Under the pieces are notes generated by a model. The model saw nothing but the letters and a program-made list of their open reading frames with translations. It was not told where the DNA came from and ran no database searches. Positions 9,850 through 21,477 of a stretch of 64,000 nucleotides of DNA are shown here, piece after piece. Numbering within the stretch: position 1 is the first letter of the stretch; each line of letters begins with the position of its first letter. Position numbers and translations under genes: made by a program. The DNA comes from Hemicordylus capensis (Eukaryota > Chordata > Lepidosauria > Squamata > Cordylidae): the NCBI RefSeq assembly GCF_027244095.1, contig NC_069661.1:11480001-11544000 (forward strand), in the 5' to 3' direction.

Positions 9850-12800
9850 CAGAAGTTTTTAAAAAATTGCCAGAGATGGGGAGGCTCATATCCCAGCAGG
9901 GAGCGCATTCCACAATCTCGGGGCAGCAACTGAGAAGGCCCGTCTCTGTGTAGCCACCTAAAGAGTTGGCGGCAACTGGAGACGGACCTCCTCAGATGAC
10001 TTCAATGGGCAGAGGGGCTCATAACGAAGAAGACACTCTCTTAAATACCCAGGGCCTAAGCCGTTTAGGGCTTTATAAGTTATAACTAGCACTTTGTATT
10101 TTGCCTGGAAACCTATTGGCAGCCAGTGTAGCTCCATCAACAGAGGAGTAATGTGGTCTCTCCGAGATGACCCAGAGAGCAATCTGGCTGCCGCATTCTG
10201 AATCAATTGAAGTTTCCCGACTATGTACAAAGGCAGCCCCATGTAGAGCTCATTACAGAAGTCCAGTATGGAGGTTACCAACAAATGTACCACTGTTTTG
10301 AGGTCATTGATCTCAAGAAATGGGCGCAGCTGGCGTATCAGCCGAAGCTGATAAAAAGCACTCCAGGCCACCGCCTCAATCTGAGAAACCAGGGAGAGCT
10401 GTGGATCCAGAAGTACTCCCAGACTGTGAACCTGTTCCTTTTGGGGAAGTGTGACCCCATCTAGAACAGGTAGAGCAAAATCGTCTCTAGAGTTCTGACC
10501 CCTCACAATAATAAGTGCCTCTGTCTTATCTGGATTCAGCTTCAGTTTATTCTCCCTCATCCAGCCCATTACTGCTTCCAGGCAGGCATTTAGGGAGGAT
10601 ATGCCAATGCCTGGAGAAGTTGACATGGAGAAATACATCTGGGTGTCATCAGCATACCCAGCTCCAAATCCCCTGATGATCACTCCCAGAGGTTTCATGT
10701 CGATGTTAAAAAGCATTGGAGAGAGTATGAAGCCTTAAGGGACACCATACTTAAGCTCAGATTTTGAAGAGCAACAGTTTCCAATCAACACCATCTAGAA
10801 TCTGTCTGAGAGGTAGGAGTGGAACCACCATAAAACAGTGCCTCCCACTCCCAACACCTTCAGACGTTCCAAAAGGATACTATGGTCAATAGTATTGAAA
10901 GCCGCTGAGAGATCCAAGAGGACCAACAGAGTCACACTTCCTCCATCAATTGCCAATTGGAGATCATCCATTAGGCCAACCAAGGCAGTCTCCACCCCAT
11001 AGCCCACCCAAAAACCAGTTTGAAATGGGTCTAGATAATCAGTTTCCTCCACGACCACCTGGAGCTGAGAGGCCACCACCCTCTCATTACCTTGCCCAAC
11101 CATGGGAGATTGGAAACTGGCCTATAATTGCTCAACTCTGAGGGATCTAATGCAGGCTTCTTTAGAAGAGGTCTAATAATTGCCTCCTTGAGACAAGGAG
11201 GCATCCTGCCCTCCCTCAGAGAAGCATTTATGATTCCTACCAGGCCGCCTAAAACAGCCTCCCTGCTAGATTGAACAAGCCATGTTGGACAAGGGTCAAG
11301 AGGACAAGTGGTAGGCCTCACCGCTCCAAGCAGCTTGTCCACATCCTCAGGAGTCAGAAACTGAAATTAATCCAGTTGAATCATATAAGAGGAGTTGTCG
11401 GACACCTCCAGTTCCCACATCAAATTAATTGTGGAGTCTCCATCTAAGTCGGCCCGAATCCGAGAGATTTTGTCTGCGAAAAATTCCTTAAACACATCAC
11501 AGTGAGTAACTGATGCTTCCAAATTCTGGTTCAAGGGAGAGGGGGCAGATACTAGTCCCCTCACAACCCTGAACAACTCTGCTGGACGTGAACTCACAGA
11601 GGCAATACGGCCAGAAAAGAACTGCTTCTTTGCTGCACGTATCGCCTGACCATAGATCTTTAAATATGCCCCATGTCGTAATCTGTCGGATTCGAGTCGA
11701 GTCTTTCTCCACTTGCACTCCAGTCGCCTACCTTGCCGCTTCAGCCCCTGTAGATCTTCCATATACCAAGGGGCCAATTTTGAAGCAGGTCGGAGGGGAC
11801 GCTTAGGAGCAATCATGTCTACTGGCCTGGTGAGCAAGTTGTTCCAATTCTCAACCAGGGTATCAACAGGATCACCAGCAGAGCCAACACTGAATCCCTC
11901 CAAGGCTTCTTGGAATCCTACCAGATCCAGTAACCTCTTCGGGCGGACCATTCTAATAGGCCCCTCGCCCCTGTGGAGGTGGAAAAGAGTTGTAAGTCCA
12001 ACCTTAACCAGATGGTGGTCCGTTCATGACAAGGGGGATATCACAGGAGTCCCCACCCATGGAACACCACCCTGAGCAGAGTAAAAGACCAAATCAAGTG
12101 TGTGACCTGCAATATGCGTTGATCCAGAGACCACTTGGGATAGGCCCATAGTTATCATGGCCGCTATGAACTCCTGAGCTGCCCAAGACAAATTGGTCCC
12201 GAAATGAACATTGAAGTCCTCCAGCACCAGAAGTCTGGGAGACTCCAATGCAAGTTCTGTGACCAAGTCCGCGAGCTCAGTAAGGGATTCCGTTGGGCAC
12301 CAGGGCGATCGGTACACCAACAGAAGTCCCAGTCTATCCCTGGTCCCCAAACTTAAGTACACACATTCAATGTGGTCCGATACCCTAACAGGGACCCTGG
12401 TAAGGGAGATGTTATCCTTATAGACCACAGCCACACCACCGCCCCGCCCACATCCCCTCACCCATTCCTCTACAGAATACCCTGGAGGAAGAAGCTGGGA
12501 CCAAACTGGGCCACTAGCCTCCCCCAACCAAGTCTCAGTGATGCACACCAGGTCAGCCCCTTCATCCATTATCAGATCATGGATGACTTCAGGTTTATTT
12601 TGGACCGACCTGGCATTGCAAAGGAGCAAGGTAAGGCTATGTGGGTTGTTGGCAGTGCTCCCCGAGATCACAGAGCTGACAGGACAGCCAGAAGGGGAGA
12701 TAGCTAATAAATTTCTGACTACCCTTCCCCTGGAACGGCTGGCTGACCAGCCAACATTATTTCTTTGATTCCCCACCACCACTGGAATAGCTGCCCCACA

Positions 12801-12851
12801 TTCAACGAAGGCGCCCCCTGTCTCCCCATCTCCAGACAAACCCAAACACAT
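9850..12851 (-). pseudogene. L2 endonuclease/reverse transcriptase ORF, broken
   Basis: Endonuclease first: LLLCNARSVQNKPEVI, VCITETWL, VLEDFNVHFG (the family usually has GDFN) and HTLDLVF. Then a linker with WKRQ-like basic segments, and the RT: LSNYRPVSNLP, LLVLLDLSAAFNTIDHS, YGVP-GFILSPMLFN, YADDTQMYFS, and the C-terminal LIQNAAARLLSGSSRRDHIT block. The frame runs from 12851 with stops at 12024-12026 (TGA, probably from Trp), 11367-11369 (TAA), 10795-10797 (TAG), 10735-10737 (TAA, probably from Gln) and 9958-9960 (TAG), plus one frameshift near 11095. It therefore makes no working protein. The pattern fits slow neutral decay. Confidence 0.88.
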
Positions 12852-13025
12852 TACAACTACTTCAGTCCAATCTCAATAACAGAGCTGGCACAAATACTAC
12901 TACAACTCCCCAAACAGCCAACTAAAAAGAGTATAGCCCAACCCTCAGCTCTGCACCAAAGGCCGGCCCTCCTTTGGCGGCTGGCTTCGGCGGCCGCCTG
13001 CAGGCTGGTCACGCTGCTGGCTGCG

Positions 13026-13118
13026 CCGCCTGTGGCAGCCCCCTTCCTTAGAAAGCCTCCAGAGTCCTTCCTCTCACAAAGGACTCTGGGCAAGGCTGAT
13101 GTAATCAGTCAGTGCCTG
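13026..13118 (-). repeat. L2 5'-UTR direct repeat, copy nearer the ORF
   Basis: The plus-strand block starting GCCTGTGGCAGCCCCCTTCC and containing CTCACAAAGGACTCTGGGC and AAGGCTGATGTAATCA is repeated at 13309-13392, a 283-bp offset. Both copies are upstream of the L2 reading frame on the element's strand. They may be promoter monomers or a simple duplication. Confidence 0.8.
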
Positions 13119-13308
13119 CAGGTGGTGTCAAGTCCGGCACTTGGAGGAAGGAAGGTTCCCAATCAGGCAGCAGGACTGTGCTGGTCTGAGTTGTCCCGGC
13201 CAGCAAACCAAGGGTGGTGGAGGCAGCTGAGAGACTTCCAGCCATCCAGCAAAGGAGGCTAGATGATAAACAGCCAAAGCTCACCTCCTCCAGTCTTCTG
13301 CAGATACT

Positions 13309-13392
13309 GCCTGTGGCAGCCCCCTTCCTTAAAGAGCTTCCATAGTCTTTCCTCTCACAAAGGACTCTGGGCAAGGCTGATGTAATCAATCA
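13309..13392 (-). repeat. L2 5'-UTR direct repeat, outermost copy
   Basis: Same block as 13026-13118 with about ten differences. It ends at the apparent 5' end of the L2 element (about 13395). Confidence 0.8.
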
Positions 13393-13424
13393 TATGCTGG
13401 GAATGATGAAACATATGGTGTGCA

Positions 13425-13690
13425 GTGATTTATTTATTATTAAATACATTTAAATATCACCTATTGTAGGAGTCTTGAGGCGCTTTACAAAAAGAATTAA
13501 AAATTTAAAAAACACAAAAGGGCAACTACAGAGAAGGCTCAGCTCTGAATCCCCATCAGGTGAATTAGCAGCACCCTTAGATGGACCTGCTTTGACTATC
13601 TTAATAGTCAAATACTAGGATTTCGTAACAATAGGATTTGTAACTAAGGTTCTCTTAAATACCCTGGGCCCAAGCCATTAAGGGATTAAG
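13425..13690 (-). repeat. L2-like 3' end, old
   Basis: Contains the reverse of the L2 'gggcc.agggtatttaagag' coding end (13650-13680) and a T-rich 'gtaaagcgcctcaagactcc' closing stem near 13460-13490. It is shorter and more diverged than the copy next to it. Confidence 0.5.
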
Positions 13691-14207
13691 TGATGGATCA
13701 GCATTGAAAAGGATTTCAAGGAGGAGGAGGAGAGAGGTGGTGGAGAAACTACAAATCAAAGTAAAGCCTCCCCCCCCGCCCCCAATGACCCTCATCCCAG
13801 AATAAATACAATCCCACAGAATAATACCAGGATATAAGGGAGATGGGATGAGGTCAGATCAGGATAAATTTGAACGAAGAACATTAAAATGCTTGATTAT
13901 AGGCAAGGCAAGCCCCAGACAGATTCAGAATATCTGGAATTCATATCTAAAATAGACCTCTTTTTTAAAAATAAAAAAAAAGGCAAGCACAATCTGCAGC
14001 ACTCCTCCTCCTGCCTTGTGACATAATCTGATGAAAGAATCAGCAGACATGTGGAATCTTTGTTTTTTGTTTCTGAAATCCACCCCCACTCCAAGGTCAC
14101 GCTACAACGGAAGGTTTCTCCACAAAGCCGATTATATTCTTGTTGAGAATGGGTCCTGACTTCATGTCTGGTGAGTTTGTGTGTTCATTCCCCTGCCTCA
14201 CATCCTA

Positions 14208-14860
14208 GGGGTGTGCATTTCCTTCATAGCACAGAACATGAATACAGTCTAATTGGTTCATTTTTTGTTCATTATGGGATGAATGCTAAGAAACTCCAAA
14301 CGGGTTCGTTCCAGTAGTGGCCAGTGACTGCTGCTCCAGAGGGGGCGGAGAGTGCAGGAAAATACCACTTTAAACAGTGGTGAACGTATTCACCGCCCAT
14401 ACCCCAAATGCTCTACAGGGTGGAGGCTCCCGACCCAGCATCCTGTGGGCAGTCTGCCCTGACACAGTTGCTCAGTTGGCCTCTGCGTATGTGTGCCCCA
14501 CTAACCCAGATTGGCTCTCACCAGCTGCTTCTGGTTCATTCAGAACTCCACTTCCCCCAGTTTTGTAACTAGGTGGGAGTTAGGAGTCCTACCTGCAATG
14601 TGGCAGAAGGAGAGGATTTTTCTATTTTTTATATTGCATTTAAAGTTTTTAAAAAGCACTCATTTTGGCAGCTTCCCTGCCCCCCCCCCGAATGCCCCTG
14701 ACACTATGCCATTTGGGGGCAAAAATGGCAGCTGCCAAAAAACATGGAAGTCCCTATTTGTGGCTACCATTGTTTAGACATGTGCATGAAGTATTTCGTG
14801 CTCATCCGGGGCAGCAGAGAGTGGGAACTTTAAAAGGAGGAGGGCAGGTCTTACCTGCCC
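14208..14860. mobile_element. Possible hAT-type non-autonomous element
   Basis: Starts TAGGGGTGTGCA, the same end as the well-bounded hAT element at 47069, followed by a 'ggttcattttttgttcatta' subterminal block. I could not find a matching right end or 8-bp target duplication, so the extent is a guess. Confidence 0.35.
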
Positions 14861-15450
14861 ATCTGTTGCAGCTCTATTGCCCCCCCGCCACCCCAGAACT
14901 AAGTATTAGTCAGTATTAAGCAGCTGGGCTCTCTGTTTGCCAGCTGCATTTACTTAGGAACAGGAAGTTCCCTGTTCCCAACAGGAAATGGCTTCAGAGC
15001 ATGCGCTGATGCCATCTTGAGTGCTCAATAATAAGCACTCTCCTGCACATGGGGATTATGGGAGTTGTCGCGCCCACAGCTGGAGAGCTAAATGGTGGCT
15101 TTCTGGCAGATCTAGCAGCCATATTCTTAATTATGCTGCAGGACACTAATCCATAAGAGCCAATGTGCCCTCTTCATGCAGGGAGCAGACATTCATGTGT
15201 GTGGCAGGGAGAACTTTCGATGATGCCATTTCTTCATCCAGCAGTGCTGTACCAGAAAAAACAACCATTGTCATTTCTACCTCTGTTATTTAATGTATTG
15301 CTTTTAAAATATTCCTGTACCAACTTTCAGGACTGCAAGGTGGTTTGCAAAGAAGCAGAACATTCAATAAAAGTAAAAGCAACAAGATTTGCAATAAAGC
15401 AACCATCGTCATTAAGACAATTAAAATCTAATATATGTGAAATGGCCTAG

Positions 15451-15586
15451 AAGAGGGTTGAACAACTTCGGCCCTCCAGGGGTTGTTGGACTACAGCTCC
15501 CATCATCCCTGGCTATTGGCCACTGTGGCTGGGGATGATGGGAGTTATAGTCCAACAATAGCTAGAGGGCTGAATCTGTGCAGACC
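15451..15586. mobile_element. 136-bp fold-back hAT MITE, copy A
   Basis: The two halves are inverted copies around TTGTTGGACTACAGCTCCCA and TGGGAGTTATAGTCCAACAA. Flanking 8-bp direct repeats are TGGCCTAG (15443-15450) and TGGCCAAG (15587-15594), seven of eight matching, as expected for hAT. The outer ends (GTTGAACAACTTCGGCCCTC type) differ from copies at 20237 and 41981 although all three are 136 bp long. Confidence 0.8.
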
Positions 15587-15594
15587 TGGCCAAG

Positions 15595-16345
15595 GAAAAT
15601 AAAAAGTCCTTCACCTGGTACCGAAAATATGTCAAGTAATATTCCATGGGGAGAAAAATACATGAGCAGAACTCTCTTCCTTGTCACCACCTGTTTCTCC
15701 TTCTGTCTGGAAATATCCAGAAGAGAGCTTGTAAAGATGATCTCACTGCTATTAAAGGCACAGAAGGAACTTTGCCCTCTCTGGCTTGTGGTCACCCTAG
15801 AAAGGATTACATTTTATCATTCAATTATTGTCTTATTTCTCTGCCATGGCCTCCAGAGTCATTTTATCAGGCTCTGTGGATATTTAAAATGATGCAGGTA
15901 ATTGATTGCTTTAAATAATGAGAGTGCTATTAAAGATAAGAAACCTCTTGAGAGAAATACCTTGCTAAGCAGTGATCAGCAGAAAAGTGGTTGAATTGTT
16001 AGTGCAAGTTGGAGTTTCATTTTGAAAAGGGGGGGAAACAGAGGTGAGTAGAAGTAAGAACATAATTATAAGGGGTGGAGAAATTCATCTGCCTACCATG
16101 CAATCTTCTGCTGTGGATGCTGGGTGGAGGAAGTGCTTTGTAATGTTAATTAGCCAAGATATCACCACTCCATAGCTCAGGTGTGAGCCTTGATCACACT
16201 TTGTACTGCTAATGTCAGAATTAGAATGTTATTCATCACACTGCTCAGAATGTCTGAAACTGAGTCCCCCCCCCAAAAAAATTCCTTGTAAAAGACTCTA
16301 GGGAACTAGGCCACACTAGATCTTTTGATTATTTGATTGATGGAC
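15595..16345. other. Repeat-poor stretch, candidate conserved non-coding DNA
   Basis: No repeat family recognised. Around 15790-15990 it is AT-rich and complex, with homeodomain-like cores (ATTCAATTATTG, GGTAATTGATTG). Whether it is conserved cannot be judged without alignment. Confidence 0.3.
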
Positions 16346-16348
16346 TGA

Positions 16349-17835
16349 ATTGATTGATTGATTGAGTGAGTGAGTGAGTGCCATCAAGTTGGTGTCGACT
16401 CCTAGCAACCACATAGATAGATTCTCTCCAGGATGATCCATCTTCAACTTGGCCTTTAAGGTCTCTCAGTGGTGCATTCATTGCTGTAGTAATCGAGTCC
16501 ATCCACCTTGCTGTTGGTCGTCCTCTTCTTCTCTTGCCTTCAACCTTTCCCAGCATTATGGACTTCTCAAGGGAGCTGGGTCTTCGCATAATGTGTCCGG
16601 AGCATGATAGTTTGAGCCTGGTCATTTGTGCCTTGAGTGAAAATTCTGGATTGATTTGTTCTATGATCCATTGGTTTGTTTTCCTGGCTGTCCATGGTAA
16701 CCTCAAAAGTCTTCTCCAGCACCAAAGGTCAAAAGTGTCAATGTTTTTTCTGTCTTGCTTCTTCAAAGTCTAGCTTTTGCATCCATAGAGTGTCACAGGA
16801 AAACCCCCGGTCTGAACGATTCTAATCTTTGTAGGTGTAAATATGTCATGGCATCTAAATATCCTTTTCAAGACCTTCATTGCAACCCTAACAAATGTTA
16901 GTCTGCAGTGTATTTCTTGACTGCTGGATCCTTTACTGTTGATGGTCAGCCCTAAAAGGCAGAAGCTATACACCTCTTCAAAGTCTGCATTATCAATTCT
17001 GAGGCTGGTTGCTGTACCCGTTGTCATTAGTTTAGTCTTCTTTACATTTAGTCCTAGTCCCATTTTCTCACTGTGCTCCTTGACTATCATTACTAGAGCT
17101 TGCAGATCATCCGCATTCTCATCTATCAGAGTGGTGATGATCAGCATAGTGCAGGTTATTGATGTTTCTTCCTCCAATTTAAAAACCATGCTCATCTTCT
17201 TCCAATCCAGCTTTTCTCACTATATGTTCAGCATATACCTTGAATAAATAAGGAGAAAGTATACAGCCTTTTCTTACTCCTTTGCTGATCTGGAACCAAT
17301 CTGTTTCACCATGTTGTGTCTTGACTGTGGCTTCTTGTCCTGCATATAGGCTTCTCATGAGAACAATGAGATGTTCAGGCACACCCATTTTCCTAAGGAT
17401 ATTCCACAACTTGACATGGTCAATGCAATCAAAGGCTTTTCTGTAGTCAATCAATCACATATTGACTTCTTTTTGGTATTTGTTGGCTTTCTCAATTATC
17501 CAGCATGCATCAGCAATAATGTCTCTTGTTCCTCAGCCTTTTCTGAAACCATCTTGAACATCTGGCATTTCCCTTTCCACATAGGGCTCTATTCTGCATT
17601 GGATGATCCTGAACATTATTTTGCTAGCATGTGAAATTCAGGATATTGTGTGATGGTTTGAGCAATCTGTTAAGTCTCCTTTCTTTGGTATGGGTATGTA
17701 GACTGGCCTCTTCCAATCTGTTGACCACTGTGTCATTCTCCAGATTTGCTGGCATAGTTTGGTTAAAACCTTGACTGATTCTTCTTCTGTTGCCTGCCAT
17801 ATTTCTGTAGCTATTCCATCAATCCATCAATAGAT
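16349..17835 (-). mobile_element. BovB (RTE) LINE, 3' half
   Basis: The minus strand carries RT motifs typical of BovB: IDYRKAFDCIDHVKLWNIL, AGQEATVKTQHGETDWFQIS, VRKGCILSPYLF, then KKTKLMTTG, the DIFTPTKIRIVQ block, DLWCWRRLLRLPWTARKTN and HIMRRPSSLEKSIMLGKVEG. It ends at a (TGAT)n(GAGT)n tail at 16349-16380 next to the 'tggtgtcgactcctagcaac' 3' motif. The frame breaks near 17185-17195 (frameshift), at 16770-16772 (TAG, probably from Trp) and upstream of 17455. It is 5'-truncated, with no endonuclease. BovB is well known from squamates. Confidence 0.92.
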
Positions 17836-17844
17836 TGTGTAGCT

Positions 17845-18255
17845 ATCTTTAAAATTTATTTTTATCAATTGTACTTTTATACCACCCTATATAAAATCTC
17901 TGGGCGGATTACCATTTAAACCCAACAACAATTGAAACCTATAAATCATATAAAACAAATTAAAATCACCATCCATAAAACATTAAAATATTATAAATGA
18001 AAAGCTTGATAAAATAGGTGCATTTTCAAAAATCGCTTAACAACCAGAGATGGGGAGGTTCTGATTTAATTTGGGAGCATTCGAGAAACCCCGTTTTGGG
18101 TTGCCCCCAAATGGTGGCAACCACAACCGGACCTCCTCCCAATGATCTTAATAGGTGGCAGGGTTCATGAAGAAGAAGGCACTATCTTAAATACCCTGGG
18201 CCCAAAAGGTTCAAGGCTTTATAGGCAATAACCAGCACTTTGTATTTTGCCCTCT
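17845..18255 (-). repeat. L2 LINE 3' end
   Basis: Homologous in order to 9641-10090: closing stem and 'ataccaccctatataaaatc', the A/T-rich UTR, 'ccagagatggggaggttctg', and the reverse of the last coding block ending 'cagcactttgtattttgccc'. It abuts the BovB 5' truncation. Confidence 0.8.
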
Positions 18256-19764
18256 TAATTTCTTTCTCTTACTTTCATGCATCATGTGGTTTCAAAAAAA
18301 TGAGTTATTTGTAAAATTCTCATTTTTACAAATTACAAGGGGGGGGGATGCTCGTACAGTGCATTGTGGGATTTCCAGGGGCCAGGGTGAGTCCCGGCCT
18401 CAGAGTGATCCACCCTGCTCTGTGTTGCAAAGAGCAGGGCTGGTGGTGTGGGGGCACGGAGCACACTCCCACCAGGAAAATGATGATTGTCTGGGTAGAA
18501 GGCAAGTCTTGTTAAGCCTTACCCCCCACACACACACATACACCTGCCTGCCTGGTAGGTTGTGTGAATGGCCCCCTAGTTTAGGAATAAATGTGTGAAT
18601 CTCACTGAAAGAATTCTTTTTTTCAGTTGTTTCCCAGATTCTGAACAGCAGAATGTCTCAACCGATCCGATTGATGATTTGGTGGCTTTGTGGTTTTGGC
18701 TGAGCCAAAACATTTTCATCTTCTAAAAACGTGTTCTTTCAAAAGGCTGCAGCCAGGAGTAAAAATGCTTGCAGCACTGCTCTCGACACAACAGCCGTTC
18801 AGAAAGGGGCCAGTGCTTCTTGTCCTCACTTAGAACTGTCCTCAGAATGATGCCGCATAGCCAATTAAATTTGGCTGTAAGACACCGTCTTGCAGATGAT
18901 GTCACAGTGCCACATGTCACAAAGTGGCAGTGTGATATCATTGTATTATTTACACCTTGGCAATATGGCACTGTGGCATCATTCTACTATTTACAGGATC
19001 CTGATTGGCTGGGATGGATCACAAGGAAGGGTAGCAGCTGACAACGGAGGTACTGATGTCAGCATCAGAGAAGAGAAACAACTGCTGTAAACAGCAAATT
19101 TAAAAAAACTTTGAGCCAATCTCCCCTAAAATGTTCTCAGGCGCACTTTTCCTTTTGATTTGCATATGAAAGCATGACACCATATTCTTTCTAGCTGTTC
19201 TCATCCAGTGGCACAGCGAGTGTGTGCTATCAGTTTTTGTGAGCAGAGAGCTAACACGACTGCATGCTACAAGTAACGATGATGGATGCTTTCCAGTTGT
19301 ACCTATGAATAGCTGGCCTCTGTTTGTTTCCATAGGTTATCTGTAACAATGTCGCCCACCAGGGATTTGCAGTTTGGCAGGCATTCATTTATTGCTAAGC
19401 TATCCTTCCCCGGAAGGTGAATTTGCAATATAGCTGTAAGCATAGTTCACCAAGTTAATTTCTGGTAATTGCTGTGAATTTGGGAGTTCTTCATACTTTC
19501 CATAGTGAGAAATATAAAGCTTTGGGTGAATTGGCCTCAATTGCACAATAATCAAGTTGGACAATCGGATCAGCTAAAATGATCACAGATTTATCTCTAC
19601 ATTCTGCTCCCCATAATGTGGCATGAAGAAGAGTGTGAAGCCATGCTCATTTCAGGGTGTCAGGGCCAGGCAAAGAGCAGCCTTGCTAGCTAGCTAGCTA
19701 GCTAGATGTTCTGTAAAATGATATCATTTTTCCAACCCCTTCTCAAAAATTCTTTCTCATTAAG
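18256..19764. other. Unassigned sequence with a 42-bp direct repeat
   Basis: Positions 18924-18953 and 18966-18994 are imperfect direct repeats (TGGCAGTGTGATATCATT against TGGCACTGTGGCATCATT, then TATTATTTAC/TACTATTTAC). A (CTAG)n run lies at about 19685-19705. Otherwise nothing is recognised. Confidence 0.4.
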
Positions 19765-19865
19765 CCAAGGATTCGTAGGTCCCCAGATGTTATGGGACTC
19801 TAGCTCCCATCATCCCCAGTGACAATGTCCTTTGAGGGGAGTGCAGCCTTCAGGGACCTAGTTCC
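19765..19865. mobile_element. Fold-back hAT MITE, degraded
   Basis: Left half resembles the family (CCCCAGATGTTATGGGACTC, AGCTCCCATCATCCCC); the right half is decayed. No target duplication seen. Confidence 0.45.
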
Positions 19866-20236
19866 AGATCACAAGGAGCACCTCCAGGGGCTAGGAGATT
19901 GGTGCGCATACACACATACAAAGAACCCAAGCATACACAAATGGTGGAACTGTGTCAGTCTTCAGTTCAGCAGTGAGAAATGTTGGTGCTTCCTTAGTCA
20001 GGGGGTCATTTCTGGGGATTGGGGGTCATTTTCAGGGGCCAGGGGTTGTTTTGGGGGGTCCCCTTCACTCCTCTTACTCACTTCTGGTGATTTGGGGTGA
20101 TATCCAGGGATTCTTTCTATTTTTACTGTATTTTCAACTGAACTATGACCACAATTCCCCCAACCCCATTTGCCATTTATTTCAACAAATCGTCTACCGC
20201 GAATTCACCAACTGCAAGGTTTCCCCGGAACAGAAC

Positions 20237-20372
20237 CAGTGTTCCCTCTAACAGGGATTCCCAGATGTTGTTCACTACAACTCCCAGCATCCCCAGCTGC
20301 AATGGCCTTCGGCTGGGGATTATGGGAGCTGTAGTCAACAACAACTGGGAATCCTTGTTAGAGGGAATGCTG
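20237..20372. mobile_element. 136-bp fold-back hAT MITE, copy B
   Basis: Ends are CAGTGTTCCCTCTAACAGGG and the inverse CTTGTTAGAGGGAATGCTG; both CAGTG-type ends and the perfect 8-bp target duplication AACAGAAC (20229-20236, 20373-20380) are diagnostic of hAT. The centre is the shared inverted CTACAACTCCCAGCATCCCC block. It has no coding capacity. Confidence 0.9.
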
Positions 20373-20439
20373 AACAGAACCGTCATTGTTGGCAAGGGAT
20401 GACTGTATTCATGTTCTACCTAGCACACATTAAAGTTAT

Positions 20440-21476
20440 TCACATGCACAGCCTAACCCAGCCTGGGTTAGGTTGTGTGTGTGAAGCACTGGGATCTGAC
20501 CCAGCTTTTTACCCTGGCCTTTAATTGAGATTAAGGGTGAGAATGCAGGTGTTGTGTGATTTCTCAAGCTGCTTGCAGCCCAAGTGGACATGGAGGTGGG
20601 TGCCGGGAGTGCACATTGCACAGTGCATTGTGGGATATGTGGCATATGTGGGATACTCAATGTGTGATGCATTGTGGGATACATGGAGGCTGGGACAAAT
20701 CATCCTGGACATCCTGGATCTGTGATGCATGGAGCAGCGCAGATCATGTGGAAGTGCGGTCTGTGCTTCCCAGTGTTGCAGTATCATCTGGGAGGAAGGT
20801 AAATTTTGTGCAGCCTTCCTACCACCACCCTGCCCTCCATGCCTCCTAGTTGTGTTCAGCCTTATTGGTTCTTCCAGGATTGGCTCTGTATACTCATGTG
20901 AAATATTGATCTGTTCCAGTTGTAAGATGGGCAGAGTGACTGACATCCAGACTAATGTCATGCAGGCCAACTAAAAGTTCACACATGCAACAAGGAGTGA
21001 TTAGATTTGCCAGACCCCCCTTCCCTCTGCAGCCCTCTGTGCCTTTCAGAAATACATCCCTGTGGGGCTGTTCGCTGCAAATCCCTTTTCACACCAACCA
21101 TACTTCCAGTTGAACATGACCGGTGCACGAGCACTCCTGGAGAGGCAAGGAGGGCCGGGGAAACCCAGGTGTGTCCTCTGGGATCCCACAATGCACCGCA
21201 TGAGGAAGACGGGGCAAAGGGGGATTCCCCACTTCTGGGCCTCTCCTTCTGCCCAGCTGTATGGAAGCTCAGGATGCCAGCAACCCATGCTTTCACACAA
21301 TTGAGCAGTGAGATAGGAGGGCACGCAATGCTCTTCTGCCTCACCTTTAGCCCAGGTACAAAACCCAGGCTATCCGATAGAGGAGCGCCAGGACTGGTTC
21401 CGATCGCAGCGGTTCTCACAACCAGCCCTACCCGGGTAGGGCTGGTCATGAGAACAACCTCCTTGGGCAGGATAGC
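20440..21476. other. Unassigned region with two perfect palindromes
   Basis: CCTAACCCAGCCTGGGTTAGG-type arms (about 20452-20472, one-base loop) and a 26-bp perfect palindrome centred on CCCGGG (21421-21446) sit at the two sides of this kilobase. Similar structures occur at 160-222 and 55045-55115. They may be the ends of a non-autonomous DNA element, but no target duplication was found. Internal 'gcattgtgggata' motifs repeat near 20622, 20669 and 18361. Confidence 0.3.
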
Positions 21477-21477
21477 T

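Larger units (their letters stand above)
9641..13395 (-). mobile_element. L2 LINE, nearly full length, inactive
   Basis: About 3.75 kb on the minus strand: repeated 5' UTR (13395-12852), an endonuclease-RT reading frame (12851 to about 9850) and a 3' UTR ending near 9641 in the L2-type 'gccttttggaagcgcggta' stem and A/T-rich tail. Most L2 copies in the window are short 3' ends, so this one is exceptional. A 283-bp-spaced direct repeat in its 5' UTR is listed separately. L2-clade identity is inferred from LLVLLDLSAAFNTIDHSILL, YADDTQMYFS and LIQNAAARLLSG. Confidence 0.9.

Noticed and set aside
20440-21476. One complete DNA transposon bounded by the two palindromes
   Set aside because: No matching inverted ends or target duplication could be found; kept only as an unassigned region.
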